A stretch of DNA of 41,757 nucleotides from Pseudomonadota bacterium (GTDB taxonomy: Bacteria > Pseudomonadota > Alphaproteobacteria > Paracaedibacterales > JAKBAR01): contig JAKBAR010000006.1 in NCBI GenBank assembly GCA_021808925.1, forward strand, positions 1 through 41,757, given 5' to 3'. Below the pieces are notes generated by a model that did not search any database, had not been told where the DNA came from, and saw only the letters and a list, made by a program, of their open reading frames with translations. The position numbers were made by a program, and so were the translations under genes. This document shows positions 8,231 through 16,597 of the stretch, piece by piece; the first letter of the stretch is position 1, and every line of letters begins with the position of its first letter.

Positions 8231-9087
8231 ACTGGCTTTCTAACTTTGTTCGCCCCAAAATCCAAGCGCTTATGGGGAATAAGCAAGAAACCCCCGATCA
8301 TTTATGGACAAAATGCCCAGGGTGCGAACACATGCTTTTCCACCGTGATTTATCAGAAAATAGCCGTGTGTGTCACCACTGTGGGCATCATTTTCGCCTA
8401 AGCGCTAAGGAGCGTTTTGAGCTTTTGTTCGACCATGGTTCTTATACAATTCATGCCCTTGAAAAAGTTCTCCACGATCCATTGAAGTTTCGTGATCTTA
8501 AAAAATATACGGATCGTCTGAAGGAATATCGTCAAAAAACAAACCTTGATGACGCTATCAAAGTCGCTTTTGGTCCTATTAATGGTATCAATACGGTGAT
8601 TGCTGCTTTTGATTTTGCTTTTATGGGAGGATCCATGGGCCTTGCTGTGGGCAACGGTATCGTTGCGGCAGGAGCTCTTGCGGTGAAAACCCACTCGCCC
8701 CTTTTGATCATTCCTTCTTCTGGAGGTGCGCGCATGCAAGAAGGTATTTTATCCTTGATGCAGATGCCTCGCACAACAATTGCAGTGGAGCGTGTCAAAG
8801 AAGCAGGGCTGCCTTATATTGTGCTCCTCACAGACCCGACCACAGGCGGCGTAAGTGCTTCTTTTGCGATGCTGGGTGATATTACACTGGCTGAGCCTGG
8901 TGCTGTTATTGGTTTTGCGGGTGCCCGCGTGATTGAGGAAACGATTCGTCAAAAACTCCCCGAAGGTTTTCAAAAAGCCGAGTATTTGCGCGATCATGGG
9001 ATGGTCGATAGTGTTGTTCCCCGTAAAAAACTCAAGGAAACGCTTGGCCTTCTTCTCACGATGATTCACCGAAAAAAAGCTGCGTAA
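8227..9087 (+). CDS. accD: Acetyl-CoA carboxylase carboxyltransferase subunit beta
   Basis: Beta half of the carboxyltransferase that makes malonyl-CoA for fatty acid synthesis; it pairs with AccA, encoded elsewhere. The N-terminal zinc ribbon is intact with Cys30, Cys33, Cys49 and Cys52 (CPGC...CHHC). The crotonase-fold carboxyltransferase core contains IPSSGGARMQEG and LTDPTTGGVSASFAMLGD. The length of 286 aa is normal. The start codon overlaps the upstream CpoB-like gene by four bases. Confidence 0.97.
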   Translation: MNWLSNFVRPKIQALMGNKQETPDHLWTKCPGCEHMLFHRDLSENSRVCHHCGHHFRLSAKERFELLFDHGSYTIHALEKVLHDPLKFRDLKKYTDRLKEYRQKTNLDDAIKVAFGPINGINTVIAAFDFAFMGGSMGLAVGNGIVAAGALAVKTHSPLLIIPSSGGARMQEGILSLMQMPRTTIAVERVKEAGLPYIVLLTDPTTGGVSASFAMLGDITLAEPGAVIGFAGARVIEETIRQKLPEGFQKAEYLRDHGMVDSVVPRKKLKETLGLLLTMIHRKKAA

Positions 9088-9154
9088 GGGTTTGTCAACA
9101 GCCAAAATTTTATATAAACTGGGGCGGTTTAAACCTTCAGACAAGAATTATTCC

Positions 9155-9598
9155 ATGAAAAAATCTCTCGTTGTTTCTCTTTTCTTAGCATATTGTTGCG
9201 GCCTTTTAAGCGCGCCTTCTCTTTTTGCAAAAGAGGATATTGATGCCCTCATGGAAAAAGATTATCAAAAGGATCACAAAAAATTGTTTAAAAAAATCCT
9301 AGAGATTAAAATTGATATGTTGCGCAAACCCATTAAAAGGACATTCGACGATAATGAAACAAACACTTACATTGACAACATCCTCAAGGGTGATTCCATC
9401 GTAGAAAATAATCTTTTTCTCAACCCCAGCACAGAAAACTTTGATCGCCGTAAGAAAATCCTCGAAGAATTTTCAGAAAGCTACATTGAAAAAGTAAAAA
9501 ATAGATACTTAGCTAAACAAAACGAGGGCTTAAAGGAGCGTTTCAAGAAAAATAAGGATGAGGATGATTTTGATCTTATTCCATGCATCCTTTCATAG
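9155..9598 (+). CDS. Exported orphan protein ending in a CaaX-like box (CILS)
   Basis: 147 aa from ATG 9155, where a signal peptide starts (MKKSLVVSLFLAYCCGLLSA, cleavage probably LFA|KED near residue 27). The frame is open from 9092, but that part lacks a signal character. The mature protein is charged and helical, with no recognised domain. A basic patch (LKERFKKNKDED) precedes the C-terminus, which reads DLIPCILS and then the stop. The last four residues, Cys-Ile-Leu-Ser, fit the eukaryotic CaaX prenylation consensus, similar in form to the H-Ras end CVLS. Bacteria do not use CaaX lipidation, so if it is functional it would act in a host. It lies 67 bp after accD and converges with acpS. 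Confidence 0.75.
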   Translation: MKKSLVVSLFLAYCCGLLSAPSLFAKEDIDALMEKDYQKDHKKLFKKILEIKIDMLRKPIKRTFDDNETNTYIDNILKGDSIVENNLFLNPSTENFDRRKKILEEFSESYIEKVKNRYLAKQNEGLKERFKKNKDEDDFDLIPCILS

Positions 9599-9607
9599 AA
9601 AAACGGA

Positions 9608-10042
9608 CTAATCGGCGCTCAACGTCACAAAAGCCTGGGCATAAGGGTATTCATCCGAAAGGCTCAGATGAACATGCCCCTCCATCCCAATGGGAATAAG
9701 GTTATCGAACAATTCCAAAGCCCTTGGCTGAAGATGAAAAGAAGGCTTACCCAGATTATCGCGTACGATCTCCACATCTAAAAGCCTCAGACCGCCTCTA
9801 AATCCTGTCCCCAGTGCTTTTGAAAACGCCTCCTTCGCTGCAAAAACCTTAGCCACCTGAAGGCAAAAGTGTGAGAAAACGCGGTCTTTGCCCAAGGAAA
9901 CCTTGAGCTTATTATTTTTCTCCATAATATAATTGAGTTCTTGCACAGACATTATTTTTGAGAGAAACCGCTCAGGATAACGCTTTAACGAAGACTTCAA
10001 GCGCCTGCAGTCTGTGATATCTGTCCCTACCCCAAGAATCAT
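9608..10042 (-). CDS. acpS: Holo-[acyl-carrier-protein] synthase
   Basis: Transfers 4'-phosphopantetheine from CoA to ACP. The metal ligands are visible as Asp8 (GVGTDITD) and Glu71 (AAKEAFSKALGTG). The length of 144 aa is slightly above the usual 120-135. It starts three bases after the rsh stop, so it is co-transcribed with rsh. In many alphaproteobacteria pyrE/pdxJ lie between these genes and lepB-rnc-era follows; here rnc-era is 5 kb away on the same strand. Confidence 0.95.
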   Translation of the reverse strand: MILGVGTDITDCRRLKSSLKRYPERFLSKIMSVQELNYIMEKNNKLKVSLGKDRVFSHFCLQVAKVFAAKEAFSKALGTGFRGGLRLLDVEIVRDNLGKPSFHLQPRALELFDNLIPIGMEGHVHLSLSDEYPYAQAFVTLSAD

Positions 10043-10045
10043 AAA

Positions 10046-12214
10046 TTACTTGCTCCTTTCCGCCTGAGCCACAATAGGAACGGTGCGAAGCCCCGCTATG
10101 ATAGAGTCTAAATGCTCTTGGTCGCGCACTTCAATATCAATAAAGACATCCCAAAATTCAGGGGTGCGATGTGTGACTTTTAAGTTAGCAATATTCCCCC
10201 CCTGCTTTGAAATCATCGTTGTTGTGCTTGCAAGGCTTCCTGCTTTATTCACAAATGTCACGTGCACGCGGCTTACAAACCGCGCCTTTTCGTCAAGGGT
10301 GTGGCTCCATGAAACATCCAAAAGACGCTCAGGCTCATGAAAGTTTAAGACATGATCGCAATCAAACGTATGGATCGTTACACCTTTTCCTGTGATCACA
10401 AGCCCCACAATATCATCGCCTGGAATAGGATGGCAGCAGGCGGCATAGTGCACAGCCATTCCTGGGATAAGCCCATTAATCGAAAGCGTTGTACGTTTCT
10501 TTTTACGGGGAGACTTCACGTCCTCATGAGGTGTATCAAATTTATGCTCAATCGCCTCATCAAGAGACTCAGCTGATATTACTGTTTTCGTATCGGTTGC
10601 AAGGGCATGTGCAATATCTTTCCCGCTATGATTCCCCTGCCCTACATCCAAAATAAGATCATCCACACTGGAAAAATGGAAAATTTCCTGGGCTCTTTTG
10701 AGGTTCCCTTCGGTGTAATCAATATTTTCCTTGGCAAAGGCCTTGTGCAACAACGATTTACCCAACTCAAAAAATTGATTTTTTTGCTGTTGGCGGGTAA
10801 ACCTTCTAATCCGCGCGCGCGCTTTTCCTGTGACCACAAAACGTTCCCACGTGGGCGAAGGACTTTGGGTTTTTGACGTAATAATTTCGATCTGATCCCC
10901 ATTATGAAGCACAGTACGCAAGGGAACTTGGCGACCATTAATGCGCGCTGCAACAGTATGATCCCCGATATCAGAGTGCAAGGCGTAGGCAAAGTCAATA
11001 CACGTTGCGCCACGCGGCAATGGGATCACATCACCTTTGGGTGTGAAACAAAAAACTTGGTCCGAAAACATCTCAAGTTTTGTATGCTCGAGAAATTCTT
11101 CAGGATTGGCCGTTTGTTCTAAAATTTCCAAAAGGCCTCGCAGCCACGCATATTGCCTGCCATCATGACGTGACCCACTCCCCTGCTTATATTGCCAGTG
11201 CGCTGCAACACCAAGTTCCGCCACAGAATGCATATCTTTTGTGCGAATTTGAATTTCCACGCGCTGATTAAGGGGCCCGATCACGGATGTATGGAGTGAT
11301 TTGTAACCATTTGTCTTAGGCGTAGAGATATAGTCCTTAAAGCGCCCCGGCATGAGAGAATATTCACCATGCAGCACCCCCAGAACCTGATAGCAATCGG
11401 GTATTTCTTCAACGACAATGCGAAACGCCATAATGTCAGAAAGCTGCTCAAAAGCCACATTTTTCATATGCATTTTGCGCCAAATGGAAAAAGGCGTTTT
11501 TTCACGCCCCGTGATTGATGCTTTGACATTATTTTTATCAAGGACTTTGCGCATTTCGAACAAAATCGTCTCGACCTGATTCTCGCTCGTTTCGTGTAAA
11601 TAGCGCAAACGGCTGAGGACAGACTCACGCGCTTCTGGATTGAGCATTGCAAAGGATAAGTCTTCGAGTTCATCTTTGACACCCTGCATGCCAATACGCT
11701 CTGCCAAGGGTGCGTAAATTTCCATGGTTTCCCTCGCAATGCGGCGTTGCTTTGCGTTATCCTTCACATAGTGAAGTGTCCGCATATTATGCAGACGATC
11801 CGCAAGTTTCACAATCAATACGCGAATATCCGAGGACATTGCTAAGACAAGTTTTCTAAAGTTTTCGGCCTGCTTCGTTTCCTCGGATTGCAACTCAATG
11901 CGCGATAGTTTTGTAACGCCATCCACAAGATGCATAATTTCATCGCCAAAAAGCTTTTGAATATCCTCCAGCGTTGCAAGTGTGTCCTCAACGGTATCAT
12001 GCAAGAGTGCAGTAATAATAGATGCTGGATCCATGCGCATATCGGTCAAGATACCCGCAACCTCAAGGGGATGGGAAAAATAAGGATCACCCGATGCGCG
12101 CACCTGTGTGCCATGGGCTTTCATAGCAAAAACATACGCTTTATTAATCGACTCTTCGTCTACCTCAGGCATATAGCTTTTGAGCTTTTGGATGAGCTCA
12201 AACTGATGAATCAT
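10046..12214 (-). CDS. Bifunctional (p)ppGpp synthetase/hydrolase (RSH)
   Basis: Stringent-response enzyme of 722 aa that makes and degrades (p)ppGpp. The N-terminal HD hydrolase has His48, His72-Asp73 and Glu76-Asp77 (HDTVEDT), all intact. The synthetase domain at about 230-350 contains GRFKDYISTPKTNGYKSLHT and the VEIQIRT strand. TGS (about 390-450, FTPKGDVIPLPRGATCIDFA), a zinc-finger-like CCHPIPGDDIVG segment, and a C-terminal ACT domain (about 650-720) follow. Retained residues in both active sites argue for dual activity. It is the single long RSH type expected in alphaproteobacteria (Rel/SpoT). acpS follows immediately. Confidence 0.96.
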   Translation of the reverse strand: MIHQFELIQKLKSYMPEVDEESINKAYVFAMKAHGTQVRASGDPYFSHPLEVAGILTDMRMDPASIITALLHDTVEDTLATLEDIQKLFGDEIMHLVDGVTKLSRIELQSEETKQAENFRKLVLAMSSDIRVLIVKLADRLHNMRTLHYVKDNAKQRRIARETMEIYAPLAERIGMQGVKDELEDLSFAMLNPEARESVLSRLRYLHETSENQVETILFEMRKVLDKNNVKASITGREKTPFSIWRKMHMKNVAFEQLSDIMAFRIVVEEIPDCYQVLGVLHGEYSLMPGRFKDYISTPKTNGYKSLHTSVIGPLNQRVEIQIRTKDMHSVAELGVAAHWQYKQGSGSRHDGRQYAWLRGLLEILEQTANPEEFLEHTKLEMFSDQVFCFTPKGDVIPLPRGATCIDFAYALHSDIGDHTVAARINGRQVPLRTVLHNGDQIEIITSKTQSPSPTWERFVVTGKARARIRRFTRQQQKNQFFELGKSLLHKAFAKENIDYTEGNLKRAQEIFHFSSVDDLILDVGQGNHSGKDIAHALATDTKTVISAESLDEAIEHKFDTPHEDVKSPRKKKRTTLSINGLIPGMAVHYAACCHPIPGDDIVGLVITGKGVTIHTFDCDHVLNFHEPERLLDVSWSHTLDEKARFVSRVHVTFVNKAGSLASTTTMISKQGGNIANLKVTHRTPEFWDVFIDIEVRDQEHLDSIIAGLRTVPIVAQAERSK

Positions 12215-12295
12215 AGATCACATAATCGTCGAAAGAGGGCGTCCTTTATTGTGCCAAAATTATCGGTTAAAAGAAAGCCTCTCTCATCTCCTGCG

Positions 12296-12799
12296 TTAAT
12301 TTAAAGGCTCCTCTTTACACTTTGTATATCCGAAAAGAATATCTTGATACGTCTTATGTGATAATTTTTGATGTATCAAACAATTTTTCAAAATTTTTTG
12401 CTCCATCCTGACCTTCTTATCAAAATCGTGATTATACTCTTTGTAAAGCTCTTTAATTTTCTCAACATATTCTTTATTATATTCATGAAAATTGAAACTA
12501 TTTTTATTATTTTTCTCTTCCTTATTAATGGTTTCTTTGTGGTTTTTAATTTTTTCCAAAAGATTTTGATATTTTTCATCGTTCACTAAAGCAGTTTCAA
12601 CGGTTTTTTTGATTTTTAGAAATATTTCAAAATCATGTTCTTTGAGATTTTTTAGGTCGTGATAATTTTTTCGCATCTCATTCAAAATTTTCTTTTCTTC
12701 ATTATAGTTTACAGTATCATTTTCTTTATTCTCACCGTTATTACTCGCCCACAGATTGATGAAGCTACTAAAAAACACGACAAAAAACCATCGATGCAT
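12296..12799 (-). CDS. Exported orphan protein, coiled-coil-like
   Basis: 167 aa. The signal peptide is MHRWFFVVFFSSFINLWA, cleaved before SNNGEN. The mature part is very rich in Lys, Glu and Asn and predicted helical (from EEKKILNEMRKNYHDL to VEKIKELYKEYNHDFDKKV). The C-terminus has two cysteines. A strong Shine-Dalgarno sequence (aaggagaattttttATG) fixes the start, and nearly the same leader precedes the exported orphan at 14809. Codon use is AT-rich compared with the flanking rsh and tatD. Function unknown. Confidence 0.75.
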   Translation of the reverse strand: MHRWFFVVFFSSFINLWASNNGENKENDTVNYNEEKKILNEMRKNYHDLKNLKEHDFEIFLKIKKTVETALVNDEKYQNLLEKIKNHKETINKEEKNNKNSFNFHEYNKEYVEKIKELYKEYNHDFDKKVRMEQKILKNCLIHQKLSHKTYQDILFGYTKCKEEPLN

Positions 12800-12820
12800 A
12801 AAAAATTCTCCTTATCAAAG

Positions 12821-13603
12821 TTAAATAGTAAAAAATGTTTGTGTTTTTGAAAAAAGCGTTAGAAAATTCTCCGTCGTTGCCTTTGCAAGGGTCGGAAGTG
12901 ACACACCTTTAATTTCTGCAATGCGCTCTGCTGTGTGCACGACAAAGGCGGGCTCGTTACGCTTTCCCCGAAAAGGCACAGGCGCAAGATACGGCGCATC
13001 CGTCTCCACAAGCAAGCGATCAAGGGGCACAAAAGCGGCTGCCTCGTGAACATTTTCTGCTTTTTTAAACGTGACAATCCCTGAAATAGAAATATAAAAA
13101 CCACGGTCCAGTGCTGCGCGGCACAGATCCATCGAACTACTAAAACAATGAAAAACACCGCCAACGTCTTTGAACTGATCAAGGACTGCGAGCGTGTCTG
13201 CGTCCGCATCTCTTGTATGGATCACAAGGGGAAGATTGAGTGTGCGCGCTGCATTACAATGAATTTCAAAGGATTTGATTTGCGCTTCCTTTGGACTTTG
13301 ATGATAGTAATAATCAAGGCCTGTCTCGCCAAGTCCCACAACCTTTGGATGGTTCGCTAAATCCGTGATCTCTTTGAGAAGTTTTTCGGCATCATACTCC
13401 TGTGCATCATGGGGATGCACACCTACAGTACAGGCAACATTCGCATAACGATCCGCAATTTCCTGAAGGGTTTTTGCCTCGCTCAAGCGGGTATTAATCG
13501 TTAAAAAACCCTGCACACCCTGATCACGGGCGCGCGTCAAAACCGCATCAAGATCTTCCTGAAAATCAGGAAAATTAAGATGACAATGGCTGTCAATGAA
13601 CAT
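12821..13603 (-). CDS. tatD: TatD-family metal-dependent hydrolase
   Basis: TIM-barrel metallo-hydrolase/DNase of 260 aa. Metal-binding residues are visible in FIDSHCHLNF (residues 2-11), the Glu of GETGLDYYYH, the His of LPLVIHTRDAD, the His of GGVFHCFS, and the Asp of LVETDAPYLAP. The length is normal. It has been associated with DNA repair and RNA turnover; the exact substrate cannot be told from sequence. It is on the minus strand, upstream of the orphan at 12799 with a 21-bp gap, and divergent from pdhA. Confidence 0.95.
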   Translation of the reverse strand: MFIDSHCHLNFPDFQEDLDAVLTRARDQGVQGFLTINTRLSEAKTLQEIADRYANVACTVGVHPHDAQEYDAEKLLKEITDLANHPKVVGLGETGLDYYYHQSPKEAQIKSFEIHCNAARTLNLPLVIHTRDADADTLAVLDQFKDVGGVFHCFSSSMDLCRAALDRGFYISISGIVTFKKAENVHEAAAFVPLDRLLVETDAPYLAPVPFRGKRNEPAFVVHTAERIAEIKGVSLPTLAKATTENFLTLFSKTQTFFTI

Positions 13604-13797
13604 CGTATTTTTTTAATTAAAAATTTCCTTAATCACCATACATCATTTTTTATTTTTGAAAAGGGGGAAAGGGCTAAAAACACTAAAACTCAGGCCCTAT
13701 CTTTTGATATTCCAGGCCTTCATATCGCTTAAGACTTGCATCCACAGAGGTTTCGCGCTACCAAAGAAAGAAGACCCTTTCATTCTTTAATAGACCT

Positions 13798-14778
13798 ATG
13801 ACAGAAAAAAATAAAATTTCGCTTTCCCCTGAACAGATGATCAAAGCTTATCAAGACATGTTGCTGATTCGTCGCTTTGAAGAAAAAGCCGGACAACTTT
13901 ACGGCATGGGACTCATCGGCGGCTTTTGCCATCTTTATATTGGCCAAGAAGCAGTCGTCGTCGGATTGCAAATGAACCTTTCAGAAAAAGATACCGTCAT
14001 TACAAGTTACCGCGATCATGGGCATATGCTCGCTTGCGGCATGGAAGCCAATGGCGTGATGGCGGAGCTCACAGGACGCATCGGTGGTTATTCAAAGGGC
14101 AAGGGCGGTTCCATGCATATGTTCAGCCGCGAGAAAAACTTTTTCGGAGGCCATGGCATTGTGGGTGCACAAGTCAGTCTTGGCACAGGCATGGCCTTTG
14201 CGCACACTTATAAAAATGATGGGGCTGTGTGCCTCACTTATATGGGTGACGGTGCTGCAAACCAAGGGCAAGTGTATGAATCTTTTAATATGGCGGCCCT
14301 TTGGAAACTTCCTGTTGTGTATATTATCGAGGATAATAAATACGGCATGGGCACATCAACTTGCCGCGCGTCGGCTTCTTCTGATTTTTATAAACGGGGC
14401 GAACCTTGGGGGATTCCTGGCATAGAAGTCGATGGCATGGATATTTTTAAGGTCAAAGAAGCTGGCGCAAAAGCGGTGGAGCACGCGCGCTCGGGCAAAG
14501 GACCGTTCTTGTTGCATATCAAAACCTATCGTTATCGCGGTCACTCTATGTCGGATCCTGGGAAATACCGCTCGAAAGAAGAAGTTGAAAGCATGCGTGA
14601 AAATCATGATCCGATTGCGCATTTGAAAAATAGCATGCTTGCGAAAAAAATCCTCAGCGACGAGGGCTTTAAGGACATTGAGGTGCGGGTGAAAAAAACC
14701 GTGAATGATGCGGCGGAATTCTCTCAAACAAGTCCTGAGCCCGACGCTTTTGAACTTTACACAGATGTGCTGTTGTAA
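13798..14778 (+). CDS. pdhA: Pyruvate dehydrogenase E1 component, alpha subunit
   Basis: E1-alpha of the pyruvate dehydrogenase complex, which decarboxylates pyruvate with thiamine diphosphate. The TPP motif runs from GDGAANQGQVYESFNMA (from residue 150) to EDNKYGMGTS with Asn180. The loop YRYRGHSMSDPGKYRSKEEV follows. The length of 326 aa is normal for alphaproteobacteria. pdhB normally follows at once, but here an exported orphan and an MFS gene lie downstream. E1-alpha is inactive without E1-beta, so pdhB must be elsewhere. Confidence 0.96.
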   Translation: MTEKNKISLSPEQMIKAYQDMLLIRRFEEKAGQLYGMGLIGGFCHLYIGQEAVVVGLQMNLSEKDTVITSYRDHGHMLACGMEANGVMAELTGRIGGYSKGKGGSMHMFSREKNFFGGHGIVGAQVSLGTGMAFAHTYKNDGAVCLTYMGDGAANQGQVYESFNMAALWKLPVVYIIEDNKYGMGTSTCRASASSDFYKRGEPWGIPGIEVDGMDIFKVKEAGAKAVEHARSGKGPFLLHIKTYRYRGHSMSDPGKYRSKEEVESMRENHDPIAHLKNSMLAKKILSDEGFKDIEVRVKKTVNDAAEFSQTSPEPDAFELYTDVLL

Positions 14779-14808
14779 AAAATATAACTCAAACAAAGGA
14801 GAATTTTT

Positions 14809-15249
14809 ATGCTCAAGAAAATCGCACTCACAGCGCTCATGGGCTCTCTTGGAGTTGTCGTGAGCGCTGTCACCTCGGACGTTAATAAAGATAACTCTGG
14901 CTATGAAAAAAGCCTAAATTTAACGTATCAGCTGCCCTCAAAAGAAAAGATTGCTGAGATTTTAGAAGACAGCGGCCTGCATTATTTTGATGAAAAGACA
15001 AAATTTAGTCAAAAGAACGCGTGGCAAAAAGTCACAGGCTTTAACTTATTTTTCGCTCTTGAGGCCGCCTTTTCGGATTATGAAAAAACCCTTCAAGATC
15101 ATCCACATGCTCTCAATGCTCTCATCACGCTTCAGGTGTTCACTTCAAGCGAAAAGGGAGTACCATCCTCATGCTCTAGATATCTTCAAAGCCTCCACCA
15201 TCGTGAAAGAGTAAAAGGGCACAGTCTCTTCCTCCTTAACCAAATCTAA
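14809..15249 (+). CDS. Exported orphan protein
   Basis: 146 aa with a signal peptide, MLKKIALTALMGSLGVVVSA, cleaved before VTSDVNK. The start is fixed by a strong Shine-Dalgarno sequence (aaaggagaatttttATG). The mature region has no recognised domain; it contains YHFDE-like and KNAWQKVTGFNLFFALEA segments. The final 30 residues are Ser/His-rich and basic. It follows pdhA by 30 bp in the place pdhB usually occupies, and ends one base before the convergent MFS gene. Confidence 0.7.
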   Translation: MLKKIALTALMGSLGVVVSAVTSDVNKDNSGYEKSLNLTYQLPSKEKIAEILEDSGLHYFDEKTKFSQKNAWQKVTGFNLFFALEAAFSDYEKTLQDHPHALNALITLQVFTSSEKGVPSSCSRYLQSLHHRERVKGHSLFLLNQI

Positions 15250-16479
15250 TTACACAGCGAGGCTTTTTCTGTTGTTTTTGGACACAGCAATCAAAAGCAC
15301 AAGAGCGCAAGCGCCAACACAGCTGCTGACCAAGAAAGCCATCCCAACACTATTAAAATGCTGTGCAATGTTCCCTGCGACGGTTCCTGCGATGATAAGC
15401 GAGATTGCGCTAATGAGGTAAAAGAAACCAAAGGCCGTGCCGCGCAAATCTTCGGGCACAGATTTATCGACAAGCGTCAAAAAAACGCTCTGGCTAATCC
15501 CCATTTGAATCCCCCAAATGCCCACACCACTAAACATGACCCAGACATTGGGCGCCATGGCCAGGACAATATCCGCAAGAATAAGGGCCGCAAAACCTAC
15601 CTGTAACAGACGATATGGATCCATACGGTCAGCCATACGCCCAATGGGATAGGAACACAAAGAATATGTCAAATTATAGACAAGGAGGATAAAGGGGATA
15701 TAGGTATCGGAAAGGTGAAACGTTTCATGGGCATGAAGACACATAAAGGCTTCTGTGGGACGTGAAAGCATAAAAATGCTGACTACTAACATTAAAAACC
15801 AATAGTTTTTGCCAAGTCGTTTAAGATCAGTGAGACGAATAGGATGGCGCTTAGGATGTGCAATATTTTCCCCGACATCACCTTCTGGAAGAGGGACAGG
15901 CTTTGGATCTTTTACCGCAACAATCAGGATAATCAGCGCAATAAACGCTGGAATCGTAGCGATCCAAAACACATGATGAAAATTATTCATTGTCCACATC
16001 ATGGCCAGAACGCCAAGAATGCCGCCTGCAAAACTTCCTGCTGTACCAAGACTTTGACGCAATCCAAAGCAGGCTCCTTTGATATCTTTAGGGGCTACGT
16101 CCCCCACAAGAGCGTCGCGGGGCGTCGACTGAATACCATTACCGAACCGGTCCAAGAAACGTGCCATAAACACCGCAATAAAACTTTCGGATATGGCAAG
16201 AATAGGCCTTGTCAATGTGACTAAAATAAACCCCACAACCATCACAGATTTACGTTTGCGCAAATAATCACTGACGACACCTGAGATAAGTTTTGTCGCA
16301 TGGGCACTGGCTTCAACAGCTCCTTCTAAAAAACCAATCCAACCTGTGGCAACGCCTAAAATCGATTTGAGATAAACAGCGGATAAACTAAAAATAATCA
16401 CCGAGGAAATATTAATCAAAAACTGGACGAGGCCAATCGCAATGACAGTGGGTGGAATAGATGAGCGTTCTTTTTTCAT
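15250..16479 (-). CDS. MFS transporter
   Basis: Major facilitator permease of 409 aa with about 12 hydrophobic segments and a polar central loop (about residues 195-220, DPKPVPLPEGDVGEN). The MFS loop 2-3 basic motif appears as GVVSDYLRKRKSV. A second conserved segment, RFLDRFGNGIQSTPRDALVG, and the C-half repeat GRMADRMDPYR are visible. The substrate cannot be assigned from sequence; a metabolite exchanger or drug-efflux role are both possible. It is a single gene, convergent with the upstream orphan and divergent from bdhA. Confidence 0.9.
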   Translation of the reverse strand: MKKERSSIPPTVIAIGLVQFLINISSVIIFSLSAVYLKSILGVATGWIGFLEGAVEASAHATKLISGVVSDYLRKRKSVMVVGFILVTLTRPILAISESFIAVFMARFLDRFGNGIQSTPRDALVGDVAPKDIKGACFGLRQSLGTAGSFAGGILGVLAMMWTMNNFHHVFWIATIPAFIALIILIVAVKDPKPVPLPEGDVGENIAHPKRHPIRLTDLKRLGKNYWFLMLVVSIFMLSRPTEAFMCLHAHETFHLSDTYIPFILLVYNLTYSLCSYPIGRMADRMDPYRLLQVGFAALILADIVLAMAPNVWVMFSGVGIWGIQMGISQSVFLTLVDKSVPEDLRGTAFGFFYLISAISLIIAGTVAGNIAQHFNSVGMAFLVSSCVGACALVLLIAVSKNNRKSLAV

Positions 16480-16518
16480 CGAATGAAACGTTCCGTTAAG
16501 GAAATATTAATAAGGAAA

Positions 16519-16540
16519 CCCTATCATCAACAATATAGGG
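16519..16540 (+). promoter_or_regulatory. Inverted repeat between divergent MFS and bdhA genes
   Basis: ccctat (16519-16524) and ataggg (16535-16540) form a perfect 6+6 inverted repeat with a 10-base spacer in the 118-bp divergent promoter region. It could be an operator for either gene, or a hairpin in the bdhA leader. There is no T-run to suggest a terminator. Confidence 0.25.
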
Positions 16541-16597
16541 ATATTTATCAAGAAAATTCTGAGAAATCACAGATTTACAATGAAAGGAAGAACAGTC

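Noticed and set aside
8398-9144. Three overlapping minus-strand ORFs
   Set aside because: Antisense shadows of accD, which has an intact zinc ribbon and carboxyltransferase core.
10642-11013. 123-codon minus-strand ORF
   Set aside because: Alternative frame inside rsh; the rsh frame is conserved throughout.
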